Of a DNA stretch of 64,000 nt, positions 1-12,200 are shown one piece after another. The stretch is from assembly GCA_033239525.1 (NCBI GenBank), contig BSYO01000003.1, forward strand, positions 25,103,540-25,167,539, in the 5' to 3' direction. Under the pieces are notes generated by a model. It saw only the letters and a program-made list of their open reading frames with translations. It ran no database searches and had not been told where the DNA came from. Origin of the DNA: Nepenthes gracilis. Its lineage: Eukaryota > Streptophyta > Magnoliopsida > Caryophyllales > Nepenthaceae. Position 1 is the first letter of the stretch. Each line of letters opens with the position of its first letter. Made by a program: the position numbers and the translations under genes.

Positions 1-490
1 TGGTCAAACCCCTTATGAGTCCATCCAAGTAAAGAATATCTATCTAGGGAAACTTCCATCCGAGTACCGGACCATCCCTCAAGAGCATCTTGACAATACT
101 TAGATTGTCGTACAATCTATAATAGTGCTCATTCTTCAAAATGTTTTAGCCTTTTAAAACGCCCCTCAATAGGGATCGCTTTTAAGACACCACTCTATCG
201 AGCACATCTCTAAGCCGTATATAAATCGGGCGCATCCAAATACTTGATTTACCGCCACATGCATCCTTCACATATCTTTATATATTTTTGGAAAGATTTC
301 TAATTTAAGCGTCGAAGGATATACAGTTGGAGCAATTTTTACTTTCTTCTGATATCTCGTTTTCAATTGTATTGTGCAATGTTCAGGTTCAAGGTTATAG
401 AGATCGAACCCGTATCATATCGATCTAGTGTGAATATTTGGTTCACAGCCCCCTAATCTGTAGGACAATCCAAATTTATAGAACACGATA
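1..490 (+). mobile_element. 5' LTR (left-truncated by window edge) of a LARD-like retrotransposon
   Basis: Positions 1-490 align base for base in length with 4032-4521, the right-hand part of the 3' LTR. The two copies differ at about 9 of the first 60 bases I compared by eye, mostly transitions, so the insertion is old. The LTR ends in TA where the 3' copy has CA, probably methyl-cytosine decay. A TTG-type primer-binding site follows at once. Confidence 0.85.
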
Positions 491-510
491 TTGACACCGT
501 ATGTAGGAAG
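491..510 (+). other. Primer-binding site
   Basis: The bases after the 5' LTR read TTGACACCGTATGTAGGAAG. This matches the TTGGCGCCGTCTGTGGG motif that I remember following the 5' LTR of many plant Tat-lineage Ty3/gypsy and LARD elements, apart from changes consistent mainly with C-to-T or G-to-A decay. It sets the LTR boundary. Confidence 0.65.
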
Positions 511-1338
511 CGACTAAAAGGCCAATTTTACCATCAAAAAAATACAAAAATAAAACTAATTAATACCAAAGTTCATACAAGTGCTCTTACCAAGGAGACC
601 ACCACTTCTAGCCGTTTCGAATGAGACCAGCAGATACTCTTCATGAAAGAGATCAATACTCGAATGTACAATACATCCACTCCAGGTTCTTTACGCGCGA
701 TGTGGTTATCGATGACTGAGGGTTCTTTTTTCAACTGCCCACGCTGTGACTTCAAGAAGAAAAAATGAAGAAAGTGCCCAACCTAGAAAATATATAGGCC
801 TAATATCCAATTCCAAGTCGACTCTAAAAATCAAATAGAAGGATGAACGCCCAAATGAGCAACATCCTTGCCATTCCCAAGATGGTCGACAACCTCTTTG
901 ATCATAAAAGGTTTATACAATATCAGAGGACAATCTACTATTCGAGCCTCTACTCGTGTAACATCTTGTTAGAGTAATAAGCCTAGCGTGAGGATACAGT
1001 AGGGCGAAATCGGAGATACCATGTTGGGAGCTTCACCTCCAACCTTGATATCTAACACCTGAGAGGGAAAATCAGGAGAAGATGCTACTTTACTTGAAAA
1101 AATCTATAGCTAGAATGGTCACAGAAGACAAAACCTGAGCGCAATCAAAGGTCTCACCAGATGTAAGACGATAAGAAGCCATTTACCAAAGAAAATCTCA
1201 GTAGAGTATTAAAAACGGAAAAGAAAAATAAAAAAGTAAAGAGCAGTTGGGTAGCACATCAGCAAAGAAGAAATCAGAAAAAAGAGAGAGGGGAGAGAAG
1301 GGAAAAAGACTAGACGCAGATCTATTTCGATACTTCCT

Positions 1339-1540
1339 CTCTCAAAATGCCGACTGTAAATCCATTTTTGCATTTCTTCTCTCAAAATGCCCGGTCACAG
1401 TTCCAAATCGGCACTTCTTCTCTCTACTCTACCTAGTCCCAGCTCCATACTGCCATTTCCTCTCTCAAAATGCCTGCTACAAATCCATACCAGCATTTCC
1501 TCTCTAAAAATGCTGGCTGTAAGTCCATTTCGGTTCTTCC
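1339..1540 (+). repeat. Degenerate ~41-bp tandem repeat
   Basis: The motif CTCTCAAAATGC recurs at 1339, 1379, 1462 and, with one change, at 1502, which are multiples of about 41 bp. The intervening copy near 1420 is more decayed. It lies inside the retrotransposon body. Confidence 0.6.
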
Positions 1541-2089
1541 ACTCACAAGCAGCTGGACACTTATCCATTTCGATTCTCCTTCTCACAAGAAATCGGTATT
1601 TCTTATCTGTCCAGCCGGCGCCTTACAGTGCCATTCTAGCATCTTTCGGCATTCACAATGCCGCTCCGGGAATTCCTCTCCGCCTAGCCTGTAGAGTCCC
1701 ACATCGGATGAGGAGGTGAATGAAGCATGCCTTATTATAAGGGTGTGGATACCTTCTCCTTGACGACGCGTTTTGGGGGTGGTGGATTCCGTCTGCCAGG
1801 AACAAAACCGTGCGGGCTACGTGTTGGCCTGGGACGCCGTAAGTTCCTCCAGCCCAGAGCGGACAATATCGTCATGCGGATGCGCTGGGGACGTTACATA
1901 GCCAGTGCCAATCCGGCATTTCCCAGTACCTACAGCGACACTCTGGCATTTCCTTTCTCGCATAACCGGCCACTATCGACTCTGGCACCTTGTTTCTCAA
2001 TAAGCCAGTCAAGGACCATTCCGGCAACCAAAATCCAAACCGCCGGAGCCCATATCTAGCCTGGTAATTCTTGTCCAATCTTGGACATA

Positions 2090-2420
2090 TCCAGTCTGGT
2101 AATTTTTTGCTATTCCGGCACCTTTTTATTTTTGCATTTTTATTTATCCCGATATTTTTTCATTTTGGCATTTATTTTTCTATTCTGAAATTTTTCTATT
2201 TTGGTAAGTTTCCATTCCAGCATTTTTGGCCATTCTGATATTTTTTCATTCCTGTATTTTGGCCATTTCAGTATTTTTTTATTCCGGCATTTTGTCCATC
2301 CTGAAATTTTTTCATTCTGGCATTTTTGGCTATTCAGGAATTTTCTATTCTAGCATTTTTGGTCATCCTAAAAATTTTCAACTTCGGTATTTTTGGCTCT
2401 CTTGAAAATTTACCACCCTA
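2090..2420 (+). repeat. T-rich degenerate tandem repeat
   Basis: Variants of CATTTTTGGCCATTCTG and TTTTTTCATTCCGG recur throughout this stretch inside the retrotransposon. Copies are too diverged to give a firm period by eye. Confidence 0.5.
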
Positions 2421-3150
2421 GCATTCAAAGTGTATTTTTCCGGTTTGATAGCCAGCATCCGAACTAGTAGCTTACTCCGGCTGATTTTCACTCCGGTGCC
2501 TAAAAAGGCTCTCTGACCGAATAACAACATAACACCAAAAGTAGAACCAAACCAGCATCCAATATCAATTTTGCCAATTTGGTTAATAAGGCCATAACAC
2601 CATGTGCTTCCCCTTAGTATTGCACCCATACAAATTTGGCCAAGCCTGTCGTGCTACGCGTGAAGCACAAGTCTCAAGAAGCCTTACATTAAATGCTCAT
2701 GACTGCATATCATTTGGAAGTTGGCGAAATATAAGCATCCCTTGAGTATTAGTCATTACAACAAGTCCTTGTATGCTAGGGGCTTCGCCCTAAAACTCTC
2801 ACGTAATTAAGGCGGTCCAGCATTCGCAGAAAAGTCTATGGACTGATAACCTCGTAGTCCGAGCGGCCACAAGTGACAAGGTCTGAGGGCAGTCAGGAAA
2901 TTAATTGAGACATCAAGCACTGATGAAAGCCAAGAGCGATATGGTCCACGCCACTCCAAGAACACCAACAACGATTCCAAGTCGAATTAAGGTGAGTTTT
3001 GCATGCATCACACTGTTTACTTGAATTATGTTTAATTAATAGTATAGTCATTTTACCTACTCATGTGATTTCTTACATATCATCTCATAACGACAAAAGC
3101 ACTAAACTGTCCCTAAATCTGATGAATTTTTATTCACCTGTTACAAAACC

Positions 3151-3300
3151 TCGGTCCCAAACCGAGTAGCCCTTATGAGGTCGGATTAAAATCTTGGTCC
3201 CGTACTGAGCGGCCCTTATGAGGTCGAATTTAACATCGAGCCCAAACCAAGCGGCCCTTATGAGGTCGGATTTGAACTTCAGTCCCATTACTGAGCGCCC
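3151..3300 (+). repeat. 42-43 bp tandem repeat near the 3' end of the LARD
   Basis: CCCTTATGAGGTCG recurs starting at 3170, 3213 and 3255. Each unit also carries a GGTCCC...ACCGAG-like half, and a fourth copy is partial. Tandem arrays between the last coding domain and the polypurine tract are known in Tat-lineage elements, which agrees with the primer-site assignment. Confidence 0.7.
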
Positions 3301-3676
3301 AACACGTGGTCAAATTCAAAACCTTAGGGGCTTTTCAAGCATGCGTGCGATAATTTTCTCTTGAAGGGACGAGCACTATCAGTCAATAATGGTCAACAAA
3401 TTAGAACCAAACGCATGAAAGCCGCGACATCCTTTAATAGGATCGAACACCAACGGGTACATGTAGACGACGGTCTAAGCTAGTAAAAGCCCGACTACAA
3501 TAGCCTCAAGGCTTAGCCAATAACCACCTATTCTCATCGCCACGACCCCCTCTTGGTAGAGGCAAGTGCAACAAATCAAAACGCACTATTTCTTAAAGAT
3601 GGAAAGCTAACAAAGCTAGACCTACAGGCGGTATCCCATCATAAGTATACCGGGGTTTAAAATTTTTGAACCACCT

Positions 3677-3691
3677 AACATGGGGGGCTAG
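3677..3691 (+). other. Polypurine tract
   Basis: AACATGGGGGGCTAG directly precedes the TG that opens the 3' LTR. The six-G run in front of the LTR is where plus-strand priming is expected. Confidence 0.55.
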
Positions 3692-4521
3692 TGATGGGTT
3701 CAATAAATCTAACCCAGGAAGAAGATCCAATAAAATTCAGTATAATTAAAAGCCCCAGTAGCAGCCATTGCTGATTCAACCCAAAGATGACTCAGATATA
3801 ATAGTTAATTTTGATTTACATTTTGTATAACTGATAACCCTATTAGACCCAAAATTATCTATCCTAATCCAAATGAGGTTACAGAAATGAACATAAATAG
3901 GAAAGCATTATCACAGCGGTCTCAACATTATAAAAGGAGGAGAGATGAGAGAGAAAAGAGGGACTTGGATCCCGTCATTCCAGGAGGGCTCTGCCCCCTT
4001 AGTCCTCCCAGAAGCCATCTTTTCGACCAAGTGGTCAAACCCCTCATTAGTCCATCCAAACAAAGGATATCCATCCAGGGGATCTTCCATCCAAGTGCCC
4101 GACCATTCCTCAAGAGCATCCTGACAATATTAGGACTACCGTATAATCTACAATAGTCCTCATTCTTTAGCATGTTTTCGCCTCTTAAAACGCCACTCAA
4201 TAGGGAGTGCATATAAGACGCCTTTCTATCGAGCACACCTCTAAGCCGTCTATAAATCAGGCATATCCAAATGCTCGATCCACCATTACATGCATCCTCC
4301 ATATATCTTTCTATACTCTTAGAAAGATTTCTGATTTGAGCGTCGGAGGATATACGATAGAATCATTTTTTACCGTCCTCTGACTTCTCATTTTCAGTTA
4401 TATTGCGCAAAATTCAGGTTTAAAATTATGGAGACTGGATTCGTATCAGATTAACCTAATATGAAAATCCAATTCGCGGCCCCTTAATTCATAGGACAAC
4501 TCGAATTTATGGAACACAACA
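3692..4521 (+). mobile_element. Complete 3' LTR (830 bp)
   Basis: The LTR begins TGATGGGTTCAATAAATC after the polypurine tract and ends GGAACACAACA. Its right-hand 490 bp pair with positions 1-490. The start TGATGGGT and the end ACGCAACA/ACACAACA are shared with the solo LTR at 25675-26288, so both belong to one family. The bases after it (CAAAA, 4522-4526) would be the right target-site duplication; the left copy is outside the window. Confidence 0.85.
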
Positions 4522-4526
4522 CAAAA

Positions 4527-5814
4527 GTAATTCATAATTCAAGCTAGAGTACACAAGTCATTTTTACCTGTACCAGTGACTAGGTTAAAAAAATCAGCCA
4601 CTTCATTTTTTAACTATATTCATTCATAATAATTATATATTTTAACTAAATTTTATAATTTTAAATCGATTAGATTAAATTAAATTAATAATTTGATTAT
4701 AATCTAAGTCTAATTATGAGCTTTGGTTAGGTCTTTTATAAATGATCAAAATATGTAACATGTTTGCCATTGTTTTGGGTGGAATGACTTTCCTTTTTGC
4801 TTGTTTACTTCAACTTTTCCTTGTAACCTCGTGCTTTTTGCAAAGTGGAGAAATAAAAAAGTAAAGAAAAGTAGAGGAGAAGAAGGATTTGATGTTACAA
4901 TGAAATTACTTGTCCATATGAAACTCATGATTTCTTATTAGACTTTATTATGATTAAATTTAAGTTAAATATTACTCAAATTTTAATAAAAATATATGAC
5001 TTAATTATGCCTGATAATAAATAAATCTGGCTAATTAGGGCTAGTCAATAAATACTTTTTCTGTTAATATATTTATTTAAAATTTTATAATTATATAAAA
5101 ATATCAAAAAATATATAATATTTTTAAATTTAAATATTTAGAATAAATTATTATATAATTTTATATTTTATTGATCAATTTTTATATAAAAATTATTAAT
5201 TACATAAAAATATAATTTATTCAAATAATTTTTTAAATATGATATTTATTTTAAATAATAAATTATTTACAAAACATATAATTCAGATTGGGCTGAGGAT
5301 GATTCGGACATTTTCACGTATTACCATGCCCAATTAAAAAAATAATTAGGCCTAATTTTATAATCATATTTATTTATAATATTTATATATTTTGATTAAA
5401 TTTTATAAATTTTAAATTAGACAAACCAAACTGGTCAAATAATTTGGTCTTGTGCGGTCCATTTTATATATTATATTTTCATTTGTTTAATCCAATGCTT
5501 TTAAATAATAATTTTTTATATGCTAATAATTAAAATGCAAGTATCCAAGATGAGTATGCCACGAATTTTGCATGGTTAAAACATATGAATAGTTGAGAAA
5601 ATTTTAAAAAACCATCCTAAGTAATGCGTCCTTAGATATAAATTATTATACGGATTAGAGAATCACCTGATTTTCTCGTCAAGTTGAATTAAAGTGAGTC
5701 TAATCTCCATTTTTGCTAACTAGGATTTTGCGCAATACAACAAGCAAACAAGAAATCAAATGATTTACAGAACTCGCTTCCCTACATATTATCAAACACT
5801 CAAATCAGTAGTTT
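4527..5814. other. AT-rich intergenic DNA
   Basis: Strongly AT-rich sequence with runs of TTAAAATTTATAATT type. I see no ORF with recognisable homology, RNA gene or clear repeat boundary. Confidence 0.5.
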
Positions 5815-6400
5815 TTCAACGATAGTGAGAAAGATAGAGAATGAGATGCGATGAATGCTAATGCACGGGTGAAGAGATTGAGTATGGAAGTGGAGGGCCT
5901 AGCTTTAACGATGGAATTAAACACCTTCATATTGACTTTAGAGTCAGGCAATTTTTTCAAATATATAGCCCATCAGAACCCTAAGACCTTCTAGGAGGCC
6001 GAAACTATTGCCCGTGCTTACATAACTTCTGAGGAGGCTAATGAAGCAGAGCAATGCCCAGATCACTTTTATCAAGGCCCAACGAACGGGAGGAAAAAAA
6101 ATGGAGATCATGCCAGTTCCAAAGACCGCATGAAGCAACCTAGGACGGAGCCAGATATTTAGAGGAAATTTAGACCCGTAAATCGGATCCATCTGAATGA
6201 CTCTCGGACCACTAATTTTATGCAGATCTGGAACAAAAAATTTCTGAAGTGGTTGAAACCATCCAAGAACTCAGATGGAGGGGATTAATCGAGATACTGT
6301 CACTACCATCAATCTCTGGGTAACAACACGAAAGGCTGTCAGACTCTACAGAGGTGAAGACCGGACCCACTTTATTTTAATCCGACGTGAAAGATCAGTT
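5815..6400 (+). pseudogene. Decayed Ty3/gypsy gag fragment
   Basis: Reading the plus strand with the frame interrupted by stops (one at about 5991, one at about 6161, one at about 6286) gives a charged, gag-like text. It includes a segment ending in SEEANEAEQ that resembles the 'A-x-x-Y-I-x-x-E-E-A' stretch of plant gypsy Gag. A short Cys/His array follows at 6298-6339 (CHYHQSLGNNTKGC), comparable to the 'YC-x-H-x(6)-T-x-x-C' element of Tat-lineage Gag. No protease or polymerase follows. It is a dead fragment and possibly a cousin of the autonomous partner of the LARD at 1-4526, which is inference. Confidence 0.55.
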
Positions 6401-7660
6401 AACTCCTTAATCAATATAACAACCCAAATCTAGATAGACGTATCACTGGGTTATACACTTGAGTAATATATTACTCATTTATTTATATATATATATATAT
6501 ATATTTATAATATATATAAATAAATTTTTAGAGATATTACAAAAGTGATTAAATAACGACTTTAGTGCTATTTTCAATAGGTTGCATATGTCCCACAAAT
6601 TATAAAAAATTGATTTCACTTTAAATTGTTGATATTAATAATTTTGCTGGCACGTGCAGCCCACTGATTTTTCCTGACAGTCTCCCTTCTTCACAAAAGA
6701 TAAATTTGAGTTTTATTTAATATTATGGATAAAGAATCTATCTTAAATTATATGACATTTTATGGGTTATCTAAAATTAAATTAAATTGAATTATATATA
6801 GTATAATAAGAATTATATCATTTAAAATTTTACTAAAATAAACAAATAGATCAAACGTTATATTACTAATATTACCTTTAAAATAATGTTATTTAAAAAA
6901 TATTAATATAGAAATTTTGTAAAAGAAATGAGCATGCACTATTCTCCTGTGTAGACTGTTTTGTAAAAGTTAAAAAATATTAACTTGACAATCTGACTCT
7001 CTTTAGCTTGCTTTTTTGTATCAACCTTTTTAAGTTGACTGTTTTCGTAGTTGTATTTTGACTCTCTTAATTATACAGTCACCCGATTACACGGCACACG
7101 ATCACCCACCCGATTGTTGAGATTTGCTTATCAAACTTTATTTATGATTTCTTGAACCCGCCATGGCTGACACATAAAATTGAATAGTAAGAATCTCTGC
7201 AAAGGTGAATGGTTAAAAGTATGGTAAATAAATAATATAACAACGACGACAAAACAGCACAATTCACCGAGCAATTTTACCAGAAGGAACATAGAGAAGG
7301 AATCAAGGAGACTTTGACATTGGACCCTGTTTATATCTTCAAAATCTGAATTTAAATTTCGAGTTTAGGGAGCTTGTAATGTGTTTAGGACTCGAACCCG
7401 TCGACCGACACCATAAATGAGACAGATGGCCCAGATTATCAAGTACAAGTTTGATAATAACTTGGTTCAAGTTTGAGAGATCATAAGTAAAGTCTTATAA
7501 GCAAGCCCCAACAATAGGTTGGGTGACTATGTGCCGCCTAACCAAGTGAGTGAAAAACTTTCAGGGTGTCGCTAAAAAACTGGTCAGCTCGAAAAGGTTG
7601 ATTCCAAAAGGCAAGTTGAGAAGAGTCGAACTACCAAGTTAGGCTACGGACTTTCTATAT
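6401..7660. other. Intergenic, AT-rich, with a short (TA)n
   Basis: A (TA)n run sits at about 6484-6504. The rest shows no convincing gene or boundary. A line of CTCGAACCCG near 7390 looks tRNA-like but has no cloverleaf around it. Confidence 0.4.
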
Positions 7661-7662
7661 TT

Positions 7663-7880
7663 AGCTAAACCCTAAATTTTTTAGGGGCTACCCATGAGTA
7701 ACAGCCACAATTCTTATAAACCTGAACCTAGAGATAGCTAAACCCTAAATTTTTAGGGACTACTCATGAGTAACAGCCACAATTCTTATAAACCTGAACC
7801 AAGAGATAGCTAAACCCTAAATTTTTTAGGGACTACTCATGAGTAAAAGCCACAATTCTTATAAACCTGAACCTAGAGAT
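7663..7880 (+). repeat. Three 72-73 bp tandem copies carrying telomere-type motifs
   Basis: Units start AGCTAAACCCTAAATTTTT at 7663, 7736 and 7808 and end CCTGAACC(T/A)AGAGAT. Copies are nearly identical, so the array is recent. Each unit contains AAACCCTAAA closely followed by TTTAGGG, an inverted pair of plant telomere-type heptamers. Confidence 0.85.
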
Positions 7881-9266
7881 AGTTGTCTAAGACACGGTCG
7901 AATAAAGTCATACTAAATGTTGATTTTAGCAATTGACTAGAACAACTAATAATTTTTCCAAATTAAGAATATGCAATAATTCTTTTCCAAAGAACTATCA
8001 GCAACACCTTTTCAGAAAAACAGCCAGCAACTTCCATGAGAACTAACAAGAATCATACATAATAACTGGTCTTACTTTCTCTATAAATATCAAACCCCTT
8101 AGCAATTGAATACATCTTTTAACAGATCAATCACTTTTTAGAATTTGATTGCTTGTTTATATACAGGATCTCTATTCAACTCCTACTCACCACACTTGTC
8201 ATAATTCAAGTGACACTAAGCTTATAACTAAAAGGGTCTAGAAGTTTGTCAGTCAAAACACCTCCTACCCACAAAAGATATATTATGGGAATTTAATCCT
8301 CCTATCGTCTTTTTCTCTAGCTCGTTTGTTAGAAGTATTCACTAGAGCATCAAATGATAAATTAAGAAATTCGCCTCATTCTTCTAAATTTTAGTTTTCA
8401 TTTGCTGTGTGTAAAATCTTAATATAGGATGCTTTTGGACCCAAATTCAGATCTAAATTATGCATCAAATAATCTATTAAAAATTTCAATCAATTTGAAT
8501 AAATAGGTGGTATAAAATTGTAAAAAATGAGCAATACTGATAGGGTTTACATTTAAGATTTTGCCAAATTTACATTAAATTATCTCAGTCTTCCTAAAAT
8601 AATTTGTTTAACTTTTTCCATATTATTTTGGAAAAGCTGTTCAAGAAACAAATAATTTCTTTCCTTGCCACCGATTACCCTCATCCTATCAACTAATCTG
8701 ATTGAATCTACATTACTGATGAAATCCAAAAGATCTCTAGAATAATTAAACGATCCTTTAAATAGGCTAGATTTAGTTACTCAAATGAAACTAGATTTTG
8801 TGGAATTATATTTGAACATTTGAAGATATATTCTGTACCTTGCCAAAAAAACCCAATCATTGTTTATCAACATGTTATCTAACCAAATCTAGTTCTCTCT
8901 CGATGCGTTCACCAAACTTAAATTGTGCTCATTGCCATTGGAACATTATTCTTAACCTCAAAATTATCCAAATTGCAAAACCTCCACTAACCTCCACCAC
9001 AAAAGAATGAACCAAAAAAAAAAAAAGATTACCAAACAGAAACACAGCATATGGATTTGTAATCCAAAATCTGAACTAATTCAATTTTATAACATGAGAT
9101 GCTAAAATCATGTAACAAGCTCTCATAACTCAACGAATTCAACAAGAAGCTTCGTGTTGAGCATCAATGGAGAAGAATACCTCGGGCATTGGTGTGTTCT
9201 TCCCCCTTAAGTTCAAGAGTAGCAGCTTAGTCGCATAGGAAAGGCGGCCGCCTCATTAGAGAGATT
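7881..9266. other. Downstream flank of the TMEM208-type gene
   Basis: Most of this stretch shows nothing I can name. The last few hundred bases should contain the 3' UTR of the minus-strand gene whose stop codon is at 9267-9269. CTATAAATATCAAACCCC at about 8080-8097 resembles the TATA region of an LTR, but I cannot delimit an element. Confidence 0.4.
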
Positions 9267-12200
9267 TCATCGGGTTCTTGTTTTCACGAGTTTTCCTCTC
9301 GAAGCCTTCCTCTCCATCTTTTCCCTCTTCTTTCGAGCCTTCTCATCTTCCATCATTCCCTGTGAAGATGACTTTCATCAGAGACAGATCTACCTATACA
9401 TGAGTTGAATCAATTGTTCTCACTAAAAAAACCTATAATAAAAAGGAGTTAGATATAAATATATTAATTGTGAAATTGTAATTTTTCATTTAACTAGCTT
9501 AATTATTTGACCGTTATGGCCCAAATATCTTTATAAGATTAGTCGATCGTTTACCATTTTTAATAAAGACACTAATATAATCGCTTTTAAATCAATTCTG
9601 TTAAAAAATAGTAAGGCTGTATGAGTGTTGATCCTACTGAAAAAAAAAAAAAAGAAATCTGAACAATTGACATAGGCTGTTTTCTGCTTCTGAGAGTAGA
9701 GGGAATAAGTACCTCCGAATTGTGCGACAGAAATGCCTTTATCAGACCAGAAGCTTTGTAAGCTGCGAACGCCGGTATCTTGAAAGCAACATTATAAGAT
9801 GGCTTAGTCAATGCAAGCATATATAGGATGTTTTTGTAGTAAAAATTCTGAGTGTTAAAATTAATAACAGTAAAAAATAACAAAAGTATAAATATTTAAT
9901 AGTAATCATAAACTCATAATTCATCTAATATGATAAAAGATGACAGTTTATAAGCACAACATGTGACAAATTTACAAGAATAATAAAATTTATTAACAAA
10001 CTTAAAATATTGATATTAGGATACTTATAGCAAATACTAATATTTATTATTATTATCATAACAATAAAATTTAAAGCAATGTGTAGCCCCATTGAATCAA
10101 ACAGTTTTAGCTAGAATCTCATGTCAGAAAATTATCTTTAGCTGTAAATTTATTATCCTCATCATAATCTCCATCTATTCTTCTAATCAAGCACTTATTA
10201 TTTCCATCAATCTCATTTTACAAAATTGAAGTAAATATCAAAATTAACAATTAGATCAATAGCTAATTTAACCTTCAAACAGAATGCATGTGCCTCTTAG
10301 AATGAGCTTTTCTAGATATGAAGAGGCCGCAGGATTTCAGACCTGCATGCCTTTAACAACAGTGTAAGTAGTAGGCTTATTTGCCAATGGTCAGAAAAAA
10401 AACATGGACAAGACACCTGATCGGTGGAAATAAGCAAGTATGCTTGACAGACCCCTTTTCCCACTATCCTTTGAGTTGCTCACGTTCATGTCAAAAAGAC
10501 AGAGGCTTCCTCTACGACCATATGTTTACAAGACTTATTATTGACCTCCCAGAGCTCAGCTTGCTTGTGATGGTAGCTCTGAATACATTTAACCCACAAC
10601 TTTGACAAAACAGTAAAATTGTCTCAATGTGACCTGGTGGTTAGCGGTTTGAGAAATAGAAACAACTTTTGTATATCATACAAGATAAGACTACATACAA
10701 ATGGTCCGACCCTTCTCAAGTCTCCACACATACAGGGAGCTAATCCACAACCCTAACGCAACGGTGGAGTTGTTGTAATATGATCTGGCGGCTAAGGGTA
10801 TGAGTCGTGAAAACACCTCTTGCATATAATATATAATAAGATTGTATACAATAGACCAAAAGTAATTTGAACCTTTCGAGATTTCCACATATATAGAGAG
10901 CTTCATTCACCAAACTATCCCTTCTATAGCATATTCTTTGTCAGCTTGGAAGGTGTTTGCCTTATTTTGGGTAGTTTAGTGTCTATCCCAAAATCCCCCT
11001 TTAGCTAAACAATAAGAGGCTTCTTTTTGTTTACTTAAAACCCTGCATTGAGCTTCAGCTTCCTTTAGTTAGCTCCAATACACCTTAATGGATGAAAATA
11101 TTGGTATCGATATTGATTGTGAGCATATCGGCATCAGACAAATCCGACAATACATATAGGTATTGGTAGATCGAAAAAAAAGAATTATAAAAATCATAAG
11201 CTAACAAGGCTGTATTGCCTGATATATTTTGAATATCAGATCACTATATTGCCATGGTATCAAGGAACCTTGATATCGGTAAGAGGGGCTGATACAAATA
11301 CAAAAGGCTGATATTTTCTTCTATACCTGATCCCAAATGTCAGAGACTTCAAATTGTAGTAAAGGATAGAAAATTTGTCAGTCCATGATTTAAGTCTAGC
11401 CAAAATTCACTCCGGAAGTGCTTGACAGGTGCCACACTTGAGTCTGTAGATAAGAGTTAGTGTAACACCCACATAACTGATTGAAATCACTCCTCAAATA
11501 ATCCTGAACATTAGATACTTCATAAAAGGGATGACACTTGAACTTGTTTGCTTGCAAATCCAAGGCCCATATGAAGCCAACTCTTCTCTACAAAGCAAAA
11601 TCAAGCTCAGGCATATTTTCTGGAAATATGATTTAGTATAACTAACAAAGCAAAATCAAGTATGTACACTGAGTAACAGCTTTGAGAACGAGAAACTGCA
11701 GGTTGATGTGCATTTGGCTTCATCCATTATACCAAGGATATCCCCATCACTCTCTTACCGTGCAGCTCCAATTCTAGCTCATAATCTGTCATTTTGGAGC
11801 TTAAATTATTCCTTCTCAACAATACTTAATTCACACTGCTTTGAATTAGTATTAATCGTATTTTCACTGTCTGACTACAATCTCATTGGCTCAATCTGTA
11901 ATCTTTAGGGGCTGAAACACTTATCAAAGCCCTCCTTTTACCATAATTCTCAATCCAACATAACCTACTTTACTTGCTAATGGCCCAATGTTGAAGCCTT
12001 TTGCTATCAGATCTACTTCAAAGAAGTCGATAAATGCAAAGTTTCGGCTGTGATGAACTGCTACTTCACACCGAGAGAGCCATCTCTTCCACAAAGATTC
12101 TAGACTTTCTTCGTGGTTTAGAGGCGGGGGCTCCCATTTTGCAATACCCCTTAGATTTGATTGATTTTCCCAAAGGCATGTGATGAAATATATTTCTGCT

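Larger units (their letters stand above)
491..3691 (+). mobile_element. Non-coding internal region of a LARD-like retrotransposon
   Basis: About 3.2 kb lie between the two LTRs. No gag, protease, reverse transcriptase or integrase motif is visible in any frame, and the short ORFs present are low-complexity. The region consists largely of degenerate tandem repeats: a 41-bp unit near 1.3-1.7 kb, T-rich units at 2.1-2.4 kb and a 42-43 bp unit at 3.15-3.3 kb. A non-coding body with a Tat-type primer site fits a large retrotransposon derivative mobilised by a related autonomous element. That dependence is inference. Confidence 0.7.

Noticed and set aside
1247..1719. Overlapping ORFs of 74-110 aa rich in Ser, Leu and Phe
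   Set aside because: They come from the 41-bp tandem repeat inside the retrotransposon; three frames are open at once and none resembles a protein family.
3928..4302. A 124-aa minus-strand ORF
   Set aside because: It lies wholly within the 3' LTR, and the equivalent frame in the 5' LTR copy is broken.
7385..7400. GGACTCGAACCCG as a possible tRNA gene 3' half
   Set aside because: No acceptor stem, anticodon arm or D arm can be paired around it.
1339..7880. Short regularly spaced repeats that might suggest a CRISPR-like array
   Set aside because: The DNA is clearly plant nuclear, and the units are tandem without unique spacers.
9587..9883. A 98-aa minus-strand ORF
   Set aside because: Only its middle (9713-9778) is coding, as exon 4 of the TMEM208-type gene; the flanks are intron.
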